Origin: Microbulbifer marinus
GTDB lineage: Bacteria > Pseudomonadota > Gammaproteobacteria > Pseudomonadales > Cellvibrionaceae
Direction: 5' to 3'
NCBI RefSeq assembly: GCF_900107725.1
Contig: NZ_FNQO01000002.1
Location: 310,001 to 374,000 of the forward strand
Length of the DNA: 64,000 nucleotides
How positions within the stretch are numbered: the stretch's first letter is position 1; each line of letters begins with the position of its first letter. The notes below the pieces were generated by a model. The model saw only the letters and a list, made by a program, of their open reading frames with translations. It was not told the origin of the DNA and did not search any database. Below are positions 27,308 through 37,173 of this stretch, in pieces. A program made the position numbers and the translations under genes.

Positions 27308-28499
27308 TCTCGGCTCCGTTTTCCGCTTTAACACTTACAGGTTGTTTGCCGCTCTCGGGCAGCAGGAAAGAAAACACAAACAGCGACGCGGAACAGGCCA
27401 CGGCGAGATAGGCGGCGTAGGCCGGCTCACCGCTCACATCTGCCAGCAGACCCGCGCCGTACATCAGTACGGTTTCCACACCGTAGGAAATCGACCAGAA
27501 CATCGCGAAGGTAACGGTGATGCGCGCCGGTGTCATACCCGGCAACTCCTGCGGCAAGGTCACCAGCGCGGTCATCGGCAGGAACATAAAGAAGCCCGCC
27601 AGCGCCGCTGCGCTGTAGGCGATGGTCGCGTTACGACTGACCAGCATCAGCGCGGCAAAGATCACCAGTGCCAGACCCGCGTAGCGCAGCACCGGCAGGC
27701 GCAGCGGATAGCGTTTGGTCACCAGGATACCGGCCACGGTACCGACCATGCCGGCCGCGATCATCACCGCGGAGAGATGGCTGCTGGCCACGGCAAAACC
27801 GTCGATCAGCGGGAAGAGGGCGAATACGGCGATATAGCAGAAGAGCACGCCACAGTAAGCCAGCGGCAACCACCAGTTGAATCCCTCGCGGATACCGTGG
27901 CGTAGGCCGTACTTTTCTTCGGGCTTTTCCGGCCCGCCGGACAGCGGGAAGTTCTCCGCGGACAGCCACCACAATATGGCCAGCGCCGCCACCATCACAC
28001 CGTACAGCGCCACTACCGACTGCCAGCTGCCGAGCCAGGCCGCCAGCGCGCCAGTGGACAGCAAGGCGAGCAGGTTGCCGCTGTTGAAGGCGGCCGCATT
28101 GACGCCGTTGATCAGCGGGCGATCCTGTGCGGAAAAGTAATGCAGCACCACCGGGTTGAAGTAGACGATTGCCAGTGCACCGCCGAGCCCCAGCGCCAGT
28201 CGCGACAGCAGCCAGGTGCTGTAGTCTCCCGCCAGTGCACCAAAGCCGCCAGCGGCGATCAACAGCATGGCCAGTGTGAAGGCGCGCTTGGCGCCGAGGC
28301 GCATCAGTAGCACCGCTGCACCCAGATTGCCGACGATTTTTGCCAGCGTAATCACGTTGCTACCCCAGGTCGCATTCGCCAACCCGGCCTCACCGAAAGA
28401 GGCCTGAATTGCCGGCGTCAGCAGGGCACCCGACACCCAGGAGGCGGCAAACAGCGCGTAGGCGCTGAACATCAGTATTTCGAGCAGATATTTTTTCAT
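27294..28499 (-). CDS. MFS transporter
   Basis: 401 residues and about 12 hydrophobic segments. The loop between helices 2 and 3 (LMRLGAKRAFTLAML) has a weak version of the MFS GxxxDRxGRR signature. The start is put at the ATG at 28499 (MKKYLLEILMFSAYALF), since the longer frame to 28547 has a hydrophilic prefix out of keeping with the family. It sits between the hybrid kinase upstream (about 58 bases) and the esterase downstream (14-base overlap). It is probably a proton-coupled carrier for the compound the kinase senses or the esterase releases. Confidence 0.85.
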   Translation of the reverse strand: MKKYLLEILMFSAYALFAASWVSGALLTPAIQASFGEAGLANATWGSNVITLAKIVGNLGAAVLLMRLGAKRAFTLAMLLIAAGGFGALAGDYSTWLLSRLALGLGGALAIVYFNPVVLHYFSAQDRPLINGVNAAAFNSGNLLALLSTGALAAWLGSWQSVVALYGVMVAALAILWWLSAENFPLSGGPEKPEEKYGLRHGIREGFNWWLPLAYCGVLFCYIAVFALFPLIDGFAVASSHLSAVMIAAGMVGTVAGILVTKRYPLRLPVLRYAGLALVIFAALMLVSRNATIAYSAAALAGFFMFLPMTALVTLPQELPGMTPARITVTFAMFWSISYGVETVLMYGAGLLADVSGEPAYAAYLAVACSASLFVFSFLLPESGKQPVSVKAENGAENATA

Positions 28500-28557
28500 T
28501 ATTTTCACATCTTCGTCATCGCGATATCGACAGGGTGCGCCGGCCATCCCGGCGCGG

Positions 28558-31500
28558 CTATACGACCTTGGTCGCAGGCGCCGGCTGCAGCTGTTTCTGC
28601 CGCGCCTGCAGCAGTGCCCGCAGGGCGGCGGGGCGCAGGGGCTTCTGCAGGAACTGCCAGCCTTCGCGCTGGGCGCGGTTCTTGACCAGATCGGTGTTTT
28701 CCGCGGAGATAATCACACAAGGCAGCGCGGTACCCCAGTGGTCCATCAGCTGCCGCGCCAGGCCGATACCGTCGATACTGTCACCGAGGTGGAAGTCCAT
28801 CAGCAGCAGATCCGGTTTCTCCAACTGCAAAGCCTCGCCGCGCCCGCGCGCGCATTCGATACTGCACCCCCAGCTACTGAGCAGCGCCTGCATCGCCTCG
28901 AGAATGGCGGGCTCGTTGTCCACGCAGACCACCTGCAAGTTCAGCGGCGCCTGTGGCGACGCCAGCTTCGCCGGTGCCAGTGCCGGGCGCTCCACTTTCG
29001 CTGCGCGCGGCAGCCGTACACGGAAAACGCTGCCGCGCCCCGGTGTTGAATCCAGCTCGATGGGCGACTCCAGCAGGCGACACAGACGCTCGACGGTGGC
29101 GAGGCCGAGCCCGTAACCGTGTTGCCGGTCGGTGACGCTTTCGGGCAGATCGAGTCGGCAGAACTCGCGGAAAATATTCTGCTGCTGGGAGACATCGATA
29201 CCACAGCCGGTGTCCCAGATTTGCAGCGAGACCGCGCCGCTCTTGTTGCGCGCACCGATCAGGACACCGCCCTTGCGCGTGTATTTGATCGCGTTGTCGA
29301 GCAGGTTCTGCACCACCCGGCGCAGCATCTTTTCATCGCTCAAAACCCACAGGCCGCTGCGGCGATAGCGCAGCTGGATCCTGCGGGCGTCGGCCGCTGG
29401 GCGTGCCTGGTCGACGACTTCGGCAAGCACCTTGTCGAGTTCCGTGGGGCGGATATTGGGATGGACATCACCGGCGTCCATGCGGGCAATCTGCAGCATG
29501 TCGGTTATCAGCTGCTCGGCCGCGGCCAGCGCATTGTCGGCGCGACCCAGCAGACTACGACTGTCGTCGTCCAGCTCTCGGGCGGTGAGGGCGTCGAGGA
29601 ACAAACGGCTGGCATTCAGCGGTTGCACCAGGTCGTGACTGGCCGCGGCGAGGAAGCGGGTCTTGCCGACACTGGCCGCGTGCAACTCACTGTTCAGTGC
29701 TTGCAGCTGTGCGGTGCGCGCCGTCACTTTCTGTTCGAGAGAATCTTTGACCTCGGTCAGCTCAGCCAGGGCCCGCTGGTAATCCGAAACGTCGGTATAG
29801 GTCGTCACGAAGCCGCCGCCGGGTAGTGGATTACCGCGGATTTCCAGGACGGTGCCGTCGGTGCGGTGGCGCTGAACCCGATAGGCGGTGCCGGCTTTCA
29901 GGTGCTCGACTCGTTTCTGCACATGCATCTCTACCGCACCCGGTCCGCACTCGCCGCGGCTGGCGTTATAGCGCACCAGCTCGGCGACCGGCCGACCGAC
30001 ATAGATCATCGCCGCCGGGTAGTGGAACAGCTCCACATAGCGGCGATTCCAGGCTACCAGGTTGAGGTTGGCATCAACCACCGAAATGCCCTGGTCGATA
30101 TTATCGATGCTACTCTGCAGCAGGCCGCGCCCGAACTGGTAGATAGCCGAGGCCTGCTCCAGGTTCTGGGCACTGGCCTCCGCGCTGTGATAGTGCCGCA
30201 CCAGGCGGCGCGCGCTGGTGGAACCGACAATACCGGCCAGGATTTTCTCCACCGCCTCGCGGTAGTCCTTGCCAGACTCCTCCTCTAGGCCGGCAAAAGT
30301 GCGCGCGGCCGCATCACTGCCGACGAAGCGCGCCAGCAGTTCACGTAGCTGCGCGCGGTTAACCGGGGCATCGTCGGCGCCGCGCCGGTGCGGGTGGCGA
30401 ATATCCATCCATTTCGACACCAGCAGCAGCGCGGCACAGTTCAACCCCAGACCAAACACACAGCTGATTGACAGGGAGCTCCACTGCAGGCCCAGCCACT
30501 GTGCAATCAGGTCCACTTCACCCACTGCAGCTGGCAGGGCCGACAAGGCCCAGACCAAAGCACCGCCGGCGAGCCCTGCGATAACCCCGAGCGAGCGCAG
30601 ACGCAGCCAGTTTCTCGGCCAGCAGACTGCGGCAATCATCGCGGGTGCCAGCTGCGCCACCAGCGCCAGCGACAAAAGGCCGAAAGTGCCAAGGCGCACG
30701 CCGGGGCCGATCGTTTCATTGACCGTGAAGGCCGCCAGCATAATCAGCCCGATAATGCCGCGGCGCACGCGACGCAGATCGGATCCCAGCGCACCGCTGG
30801 CGGGACGCATCTGCATGCGCCGCAGCCACCAGGGCACCACCATCGTATTGGCGATCATCGTCGACAGTGCGATGGTGGCGATAATCACCATGCTGGAACC
30901 GGCCGACAGGCCACCGATAAAGGCGAGCAGGGACAGCCACTCCGAGCCGCTTTGCAGCGGGATACCGAGCACGAAGCGCTCAGGATTGTCGTAGCTCTCC
31001 GGCAGCCACAGCAGACCGCCGTAGCCCACCACCAGAATCGCCACCGACAGGATACCCAGGTACAGAGGAATCAGTTTCCGCACCGGCCCTATATCCCGTT
31101 CGCTGTCGCTCTCGATCATCAGGATATGGAACTGTCGCGGCAGGCAGAACATGGCGGCCATGCCCAGCACCACCACGGCAAAATAGCCGGTATCTGCAGG
31201 GCGCACCTCTTGCAACTGTGCCACCCGCTCACTGGCGAGCGCAGCGCGCGCCAGATCGGCGCCGCCGTCGAAGGCACTACCGACAACAAACCAGGCCACG
31301 GCGACAAAGGCACCGATCTTGACCAGCGCCTCAAAGGCCACCGCCAGCAACATGCCGTTGCGGTGCACACTGCTATCGATATGCCGGGTGCCGAATAACA
31401 GCGCGAACAGCCCCAGGGTCACACTGACGATCGCCGTCACCAGGGAGGAACTGATTTCTCCGCTGCTGGCCAATAAAAGGAAACTGTCCGCCACTGCACG

Positions 31501-31902
31501 GAGCTGAAGCGCCAGATAAGGCAATACCGCCACCAGTGCGAGCACGGCGACCGCTGCCGCCAGCCACTGGGAGCCGCCGAACTGGGCGCTGATAAAGTCG
31601 GCAATGGAAGTGGAGCCCTGTTGCTTGCACAGGCGCACGAAGCGGGTCAGCAACGGCGCGCCGACAATCAACATCAGGCTGGCGCCAACAAAGGTCGGCG
31701 GCAGCAACCAGCCCTCCTCGACCGCCTGCGCCGGGGTGCCGAAAAACATCCACGCACTCGTGTAGGTCCCGGCCAGCGCCAGCAGCAGCGGCTTCAGTGG
31801 ACGGATTCGCGCTGCGGGCAAACGGTCACCCCAGAAAGCGATGGCAAACAGCAGCAACAGATAGGCCAGCGCGACGGCCGCCAATGTGGTCAGGCTAAAC
31901 AA
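28558..31902 (-). CDS. SLC5 transporter-fused hybrid histidine kinase (CrbS/CbrA architecture)
   Basis: 1114 residues. The N-terminal half (about 1-500) is a sodium/solute symporter-like domain with about 13 membrane segments. After a linker comes a PAS domain (about 600-715, DNIDQGISVVDANLNLVAWN), a coiled coil, a HisKA domain with FLAAASHDLVQPLNASRLF (H756), an HATPase domain (LLDNAIKYT, DTGCGI, YGLGLATVERL) and a receiver domain with D1036 in LLLMDFHLGD. In CbrA/CrbS the transporter part senses or carries the substrate. Here an MFS gene and an esterase follow in the same transcript. The cognate regulator is probably the LuxR-type protein at 25744. Confidence 0.93.
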   Translation of the reverse strand: MFSLTTLAAVALAYLLLLFAIAFWGDRLPAARIRPLKPLLLALAGTYTSAWMFFGTPAQAVEEGWLLPPTFVGASLMLIVGAPLLTRFVRLCKQQGSTSIADFISAQFGGSQWLAAAVAVLALVAVLPYLALQLRAVADSFLLLASSGEISSSLVTAIVSVTLGLFALLFGTRHIDSSVHRNGMLLAVAFEALVKIGAFVAVAWFVVGSAFDGGADLARAALASERVAQLQEVRPADTGYFAVVVLGMAAMFCLPRQFHILMIESDSERDIGPVRKLIPLYLGILSVAILVVGYGGLLWLPESYDNPERFVLGIPLQSGSEWLSLLAFIGGLSAGSSMVIIATIALSTMIANTMVVPWWLRRMQMRPASGALGSDLRRVRRGIIGLIMLAAFTVNETIGPGVRLGTFGLLSLALVAQLAPAMIAAVCWPRNWLRLRSLGVIAGLAGGALVWALSALPAAVGEVDLIAQWLGLQWSSLSISCVFGLGLNCAALLLVSKWMDIRHPHRRGADDAPVNRAQLRELLARFVGSDAAARTFAGLEEESGKDYREAVEKILAGIVGSTSARRLVRHYHSAEASAQNLEQASAIYQFGRGLLQSSIDNIDQGISVVDANLNLVAWNRRYVELFHYPAAMIYVGRPVAELVRYNASRGECGPGAVEMHVQKRVEHLKAGTAYRVQRHRTDGTVLEIRGNPLPGGGFVTTYTDVSDYQRALAELTEVKDSLEQKVTARTAQLQALNSELHAASVGKTRFLAAASHDLVQPLNASRLFLDALTARELDDDSRSLLGRADNALAAAEQLITDMLQIARMDAGDVHPNIRPTELDKVLAEVVDQARPAADARRIQLRYRRSGLWVLSDEKMLRRVVQNLLDNAIKYTRKGGVLIGARNKSGAVSLQIWDTGCGIDVSQQQNIFREFCRLDLPESVTDRQHGYGLGLATVERLCRLLESPIELDSTPGRGSVFRVRLPRAAKVERPALAPAKLASPQAPLNLQVVCVDNEPAILEAMQALLSSWGCSIECARGRGEALQLEKPDLLLMDFHLGDSIDGIGLARQLMDHWGTALPCVIISAENTDLVKNRAQREGWQFLQKPLRPAALRALLQARQKQLQPAPATKVV

Positions 31903-32007
31903 GCGGGTAATACCTATTTTTTCTCGGCTTCGTTATTCTTGCTCTCGGCGACTTAAACCATACCCCAGTGGCTGTTTTTTGTCCTCCATCGCGAGCCCGA
32001 CTAACGT

Positions 32008-32051
32008 CATACCTTGGTCTAACAGGCAAATGGACCCGGTACCGCTAGAGT
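32008..32051 (+). promoter_or_regulatory. Activator-dependent promoter of the TonB receptor: 18-base box plus -10
   Basis: Box CATACCTTGGTCTAACAG (32008-32025), 20 bases, then TAGAGT (32046-32051). It matches the SDR promoter in sequence (16/18) and in spacing. The predicted transcript start is about 45 bases before the receptor ATG. Confidence 0.65.
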
Positions 32052-32102
32052 GGCAATCCCGGATATTTATAAAAACCATAAATTTGGTGATTGGAGAGAG
32101 CC

Positions 32103-34277
32103 ATGAATAGAGCAATAAAATTTCACCCTTTGGCCGTTGGTGTCATGTTGGCCTGCGGTGCCAGCCTTACCTACGCCGAACCCGCCCTTGAGGAAGTAAC
32201 CGTAACGGCACAGAAGCGCGAACAATCGCTGCAGGAAGTGCCGGTGGCGGTGACCGCCATTGGCGAGGCAGCACTGATCGAGAACGGCATAGCGGATATC
32301 ACCGATATCCAGAAGCTGTCTCCGAACACCACCTTGCAGGTGGGCCGCGGCACCAACTCCACCCTTACCGCCTTTATCCGCGGTATCGGCCAGCAGGACC
32401 CACTTTGGGGTTTCGAGCCGGGTGTGGGTATTTATATCGATGATATCTATATTGCCCGCCCGCAGGGTGCGGTCATGGACGTCTACGACGTTGCGTCGAT
32501 AGAAGTGCTGCGCGGCCCACAGGGCACGCTCTACGGTAAAAACACCATCGGCGGTGCAGTGAAGTATGTCACCAAGAAAATGACCGGCGAACCGGGAGTC
32601 TCCATCAGTGGCGCACTGGGTAGTTTTAATCAGCGCGATTTCAAGTTGAGTGCATCTACAGCGCTTTCTGACAGCCTGAATATCGGCGCCGCTGTCGCCA
32701 GCTTCCAACGCGACGGTTACGGCGAAAATGTTGTAACAGGGAAGGATCATTACAACAAGGATGTGCTGAGTGGCCGTGTATCCGTGGAATTCTCCCCGAA
32801 CGACTCCTTGTTTGTGCGCTTCGCCGCAGACAAAACCCGCGATGAATCAGCGTCCAAACATGGCCACCGTTTCGGCCCCGGTTTTGTAGGCGAAGCGGTA
32901 CTCGACAGTATCTACGACACAGAGACGAACCTGCCCTCCGATAACCTCGTTGAAACCAGTGGCATGTCTCTGAGCGCCGAATACCAGATTTCCGATAACG
33001 TAACCATCAAATCTATCACTGCTTCCCGCGAAGGTAGCACCGAGACCGTGATTGATTTCGACAGCACGCAAGGCGCTTGGTTTGATGTACCTGCGTTTTA
33101 TGATGACGAACAATTCACCCAGGAATTTCAGCTGTTGTGGGAAGGCGATAACGCGGATCTGGTAAGCGGTATCTATTACTATGACGGCACCGCGGCCGGC
33201 GCCTTTGATGCAGTACTGGGCTTCGCCGCCCCCGGTGGATTCACACAAAACGTGGCAGGCACCGTGGACACCACCAGCCTGTCTGCTTACGCCCACTACA
33301 ATTGGCAGTTCGCCGAGGCATGGAACCTAAATGTCGGCGGCCGCTATACGCGTGACGAAAAATCCGCAGTGGTATTCAAAGGCAATTACCTTGGGTTCGG
33401 CAGCGACACCTTCCACGACCAATACTATGCGGGCACACCAGACCCGATTTTCCTGGGCGCCCTGACTGACTATACGGGCGAAAATGACTGGGCCGAATTC
33501 TCCCCGCGCATCGGCGTCGACTATCAGCTGAACAACGATGTGATGCTCTACGCCGCCTACAGCGCCGGTTTCAAGTCCGGCGGCTTCGATATGCGTGGTG
33601 ACGCCAGCGTGAACCCGGAAACCGTGGACGGCTATGATCCGGAGACGGTGGATACGGTGGAGTTAGGCTGGAAGATGGATCTACTCGACAACCGCCTGCG
33701 CCTGAACGGTGCACTGTTCCGCGCCGACTACACCGATATGCAGGTCACCACCCAGACACTGGTACCCGGTGGCGGCTTCGCCAGCGCGGTGCTGAACGCC
33801 GGCGAATCCCGCATTCAGGGCCTGGAACTTGAGGCCTCCCTGGCAGTTACCGACAACCTCTCAGCTAACGCGGTGATAGGTCTGGTGGATGCGGAATTTG
33901 TCGAGTTTATCGAGAGGGGAGTGGATGTCTCCGACGAACTGGCCATGCAGAACACGCCGGACACTACCGCCATGTTCCAGCTCAACTGGTCACTGCCTGT
34001 TGCCGGTGGTGAAATGGTGGTAATCCCGTCGGTATCCTACCGTGCTGATACACAGATCTTCGAGCGCCCCGGCATCCTCGATCAGGACGCCTACACACTG
34101 GTAGACCTGACCGCGACCTATTACAGCGGTGATGGCAGCTGGAACCTGGGTCTGCAGGGCAAAAATCTGACGGACAAGGAATACCGTATTGCCGGCTATG
34201 ACTTCGGTGCACCCTTCCAGACCGGTTTTTATGGTAACCCGCGCACGATTGCCCTGACCGGTAACTACAACTTCTAA
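32103..34277 (+). CDS. TonB-dependent outer-membrane receptor
   Basis: 724 residues from the ATG at 32103, which has GGAGAGAG before it; an upstream TTG overlaps that site. Signal peptide about 1-26, then LEEVTVTAQKREQSLQEVPVAVTAI (plug/TonB box type shared by many sugar, oligomer and xenobiotic receptors). The plug covers about 45-160 (IEVLRGPQGTLYGKNTIGGAVKYVTKK), followed by a 22-strand barrel ending in aromatic NYNF. It imports a large substrate across the outer membrane with TonB energy. It is divergent from the hybrid kinase and shares its promoter box with the SDR, so it is likely to bring in the substrate of this locus. Confidence 0.92.
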   Translation: MNRAIKFHPLAVGVMLACGASLTYAEPALEEVTVTAQKREQSLQEVPVAVTAIGEAALIENGIADITDIQKLSPNTTLQVGRGTNSTLTAFIRGIGQQDPLWGFEPGVGIYIDDIYIARPQGAVMDVYDVASIEVLRGPQGTLYGKNTIGGAVKYVTKKMTGEPGVSISGALGSFNQRDFKLSASTALSDSLNIGAAVASFQRDGYGENVVTGKDHYNKDVLSGRVSVEFSPNDSLFVRFAADKTRDESASKHGHRFGPGFVGEAVLDSIYDTETNLPSDNLVETSGMSLSAEYQISDNVTIKSITASREGSTETVIDFDSTQGAWFDVPAFYDDEQFTQEFQLLWEGDNADLVSGIYYYDGTAAGAFDAVLGFAAPGGFTQNVAGTVDTTSLSAYAHYNWQFAEAWNLNVGGRYTRDEKSAVVFKGNYLGFGSDTFHDQYYAGTPDPIFLGALTDYTGENDWAEFSPRIGVDYQLNNDVMLYAAYSAGFKSGGFDMRGDASVNPETVDGYDPETVDTVELGWKMDLLDNRLRLNGALFRADYTDMQVTTQTLVPGGGFASAVLNAGESRIQGLELEASLAVTDNLSANAVIGLVDAEFVEFIERGVDVSDELAMQNTPDTTAMFQLNWSLPVAGGEMVVIPSVSYRADTQIFERPGILDQDAYTLVDLTATYYSGDGSWNLGLQGKNLTDKEYRIAGYDFGAPFQTGFYGNPRTIALTGNYNF

Positions 34278-34638
34278 CGGGAATATTCAGTTCACAAGAG
34301 ATTGTTGCGTCTTTTCTCCAGGGGGCGTTTTTCGCCCCCAGCTCAGTGAGCAACCACTTGCCGCCGTTACCTGCTAACGGCGGCTTTTTTTAATTTTGCC
34401 AAGCTGCAAGGGCCATGCTTGAAATAAGTTTGGCTAACGATCCAATCTAGACAATGGTAAGCGGCAAGCTTCTAATCGCTAATAAACTTTCGTTGGCAAA
34501 CGGAAAAATCTCGCCATTCCTGCCAATCCCGCACCGAAACCCCGCAATTATTACTGGCAATAAAAATAGGATGAAAATATTATCTTTCCGCTTTTATGGC
34601 GAATAAGAATTTAGAATTAATCGTTTTCAGGGGAAGTT
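34278..34638. other. 361-base gap holding a terminator and an AT-rich leader
   Basis: After the receptor terminator (34361-34391), the remaining sequence is AT-rich, has no gene, and leads into the lipoprotein at 34639. A GGGGGCG-TTTTT-CGCCCCC hairpin at 34321 precedes the terminator. Confidence 0.5.
34361..34391 (+). terminator. Rho-independent terminator after the TonB receptor
   Basis: CCGCCGTTA, five-base loop, TAACGGCGG then CTTTTTTT. Confidence 0.9.
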
Positions 34639-36963
34639 ATGGAGAATTTTCGCAAGGCCGTCATATTGGGAGCCTGCATGGCGATCACAGCCTGTGGCGG
34701 GGGTGGGGGCGGTAGCTCGGATGACGGCGACGGCTCTGCTCCAATCACTAACGCAGCGCCCACTGTCTCGGCACCGGCCACCAGCGTCGCTGAATCCGCA
34801 AGTGTTGCCATCACGGCGACCGCCAGCGATTCCGATGGCAGTATCGCCAGCTATTCATGGAGCCAGAAGTCCGGCCCGCAACTGAATCTCACGGACGCTG
34901 ACACTGCCACGGTAACGGTAACTGCTCCGTCAATGACGGAAGACGGCGAAGCCATTCTCACAATCACCGTGACCGACGACGATGGCGCAACCGCGCAAGC
35001 CGATATCACAGTGACCATCACCGCCAACAAACTGAACTTTACCGTTCGCGGGGTGGTCGTCGATACACCTGGAGCGGATATCGAAGTTACTGTCGGAAGC
35101 CAGCGATTCCAAACCATAGCGGATAGTGATGGCGCTTACTCGATACCACTGAGCCTGGATGAATCCCTGGCGGATTCAATGGTCACGGCAAGCGCCCAGT
35201 CCGCATCCGCCGGACAGCTGCATTATGTCTCCGTGCTCGGTGAAGTCGGCGTATTGGATACAGCCGCCGGTGCCGATGACACCCTCACGATGGACGAAAA
35301 TGTCTCGGTCAACCTTTCCGCCATTTCCACCGCGATATCGGCTCAACTGAATCGCGCCAATGGCGGCGACATTACAAGTCAGTCAGCCCTGGAATCAGCC
35401 GGCAGGATGATTGATTCTGAAATCGTGTTTAATGTCGCAACATCTATTACGCTCGCACTGGAATACACCGATGATCCCGCGCTGAAGTTGCCTGCAGAGT
35501 CTGCAGACACCTTCGCGTTTGCCAGCGATCTTGAGGTTTCCGCAGCCCACGGCGTGAATGCGAGGCTGACCAATCAAGATTTGTGGGACAGCACACAGGT
35601 AGCCATCGCCGTCAATCCCGAGCTGGTAGTGTCGCAGCCGTCTGACAGCACCGGCGCTGTGGCAGACACCTATTATTTCACCGCACCAAAATACAGTTTC
35701 ACTGGCGCTTTCAACGGCAGCCGCCTGGTATTGAGCGCGGATGGCAACGGCATAATGAGCGACACCAGCGATGAGAGCACCTTCAACTGGGCCCTGGGGG
35801 AGAACGGTGTAAGTTTCGACGGCCTGGAACTGGTTTCCAGCGAAGGGTACCCCTGGGACTCTGACCTGGGCAAGCAGGTTCACGAGCAAACCATCACCCG
35901 TGTCCAAAATTTGCGTTGGCTTTCCCGTAGTAAGTTGAGCGATGTGCTGCTGTTCGAGATTGAAAGCTATACCCATTACCCGGATGGCGAGTATCCGGAT
36001 ACCGCCCCCGTCGCTTGGCTCAGCACAGGCACTGCGATCAAGACCGCGAGCAAGATCAGTGCAGCTGACATTCTGCAGCTGGGCGTGGATTACAGCCTAT
36101 CCAGACCCATTACGGCGGGGGAAGTCGTCAACCCTGTAGAGGGCTCCGACCCCTACCTGGATATATCGGCCTCGAGGATCTCTTTCTCCGGCACCCCGGG
36201 TCAGGGCGGCACCGCGTCAGTCACAGTCGAGTCCTCTGACGGTGACGGAACACTGATCACCGGCGAGGAAAGCGCCAACTGGGTGATCGCCGCCGACGGC
36301 AGCCTGCAGGTTACCTACGCCAACGGAGACAGTTCGAATCTGGTCTTCCTTTCCGAAAACCCGACAGCTTCCGGAATCAATGTGAGGACTACCCGAAATT
36401 CGGATGTCTTTACCCAAACCGGCCGCTTGCTACTCAAAGGAGAGTCGGCCTGGACTGCGCTGTCGGCAGTTGGGATCTACCAGTACGCGTTTGACTTCTT
36501 TAGGCCGCTCGAGCATTTCTGGTTTGAGGTAAACGATGATGGTACTGCGCTGACGGTTTCAACCTATGACTCGGACCAGAACGGCTCACTGGAAGACAAC
36601 GAATACTTCCTCATGCCGGGCCTGTGGCGGATCAACGGCGAGGGTAACCTGCTGATTCGCCGCTATCGCTACAACCAGGGCGTGGCCGCAAACGGCGGCT
36701 ACTGCAAGCCGGCAAGCTGGGATCCCGCTGACGGCGATGAGTGCGTGCTCTACCACGAACGTGAATGGAACCTTCACCAGACAGACGGCAGCGACGGTTA
36801 CTGGATGCATCATTACCACCGCTTCTTCTCCGACTGGTACCGGAACAGCATGCCAGACCCCTCTGTGTCCGGGCATATCTTTATGTTCGGCACTATCGAC
36901 AACCGCGCCCAATACAAGACGGATGTACGGCCGGCGGAAATACCGCCGCATCTGCTGCCCTAA
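34639..36963 (+). CDS. Large Ig-like-domain lipoprotein
   Basis: 774 residues. Lipobox AITAC (C19) followed by a Gly-rich and Ser/Asp-rich linker (about 20-35). A PKD/K319-type Ig-like domain covers about 38-130 (SDSDGSIASYSWSQKSGPQLNLTDADTATVTVTAP). A possible carboxypeptidase-regulatory-like domain follows (FTVRGVVVDTPGADIEVTV). The rest, about 220-774, is an acidic region with no family I recognise, with Ca-binding-like DSDQNGSLEDNEY near 650. Likely anchored in the outer membrane and facing outwards or the periplasm. Strong AGGGGAAG ribosome site. The terminator downstream makes it monocistronic. Confidence 0.78.
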   Translation: MENFRKAVILGACMAITACGGGGGGSSDDGDGSAPITNAAPTVSAPATSVAESASVAITATASDSDGSIASYSWSQKSGPQLNLTDADTATVTVTAPSMTEDGEAILTITVTDDDGATAQADITVTITANKLNFTVRGVVVDTPGADIEVTVGSQRFQTIADSDGAYSIPLSLDESLADSMVTASAQSASAGQLHYVSVLGEVGVLDTAAGADDTLTMDENVSVNLSAISTAISAQLNRANGGDITSQSALESAGRMIDSEIVFNVATSITLALEYTDDPALKLPAESADTFAFASDLEVSAAHGVNARLTNQDLWDSTQVAIAVNPELVVSQPSDSTGAVADTYYFTAPKYSFTGAFNGSRLVLSADGNGIMSDTSDESTFNWALGENGVSFDGLELVSSEGYPWDSDLGKQVHEQTITRVQNLRWLSRSKLSDVLLFEIESYTHYPDGEYPDTAPVAWLSTGTAIKTASKISAADILQLGVDYSLSRPITAGEVVNPVEGSDPYLDISASRISFSGTPGQGGTASVTVESSDGDGTLITGEESANWVIAADGSLQVTYANGDSSNLVFLSENPTASGINVRTTRNSDVFTQTGRLLLKGESAWTALSAVGIYQYAFDFFRPLEHFWFEVNDDGTALTVSTYDSDQNGSLEDNEYFLMPGLWRINGEGNLLIRRYRYNQGVAANGGYCKPASWDPADGDECVLYHEREWNLHQTDGSDGYWMHHYHRFFSDWYRNSMPDPSVSGHIFMFGTIDNRAQYKTDVRPAEIPPHLLP

Positions 36964-36981
36964 GTTCGCAGCTCGTTAAAG

Positions 36982-37008
36982 AAAGGCCCGCACTGCGGGC
37001 CTTTTTTA
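36982..37008 (+). terminator. Rho-independent terminator after the large lipoprotein
   Basis: AAAGGCCCGCA, two-base loop, GCGGGCCTTTTTT. Confidence 0.9.
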
Positions 37009-37173
37009 TCTTTGCCGAAACCTTCCACCGATCTTCCCCGCCGACTGGTACCTATGTCGTCGGTTTGAACAAATTGGCGGCAAATACCTCATCCTGACGG
37101 CTGCTTCCTCTAGGCTGAAACAAAGCGCGGAGCGAATTCGCGCCCGCTGATCACAATCCACGAGGTAACTACG

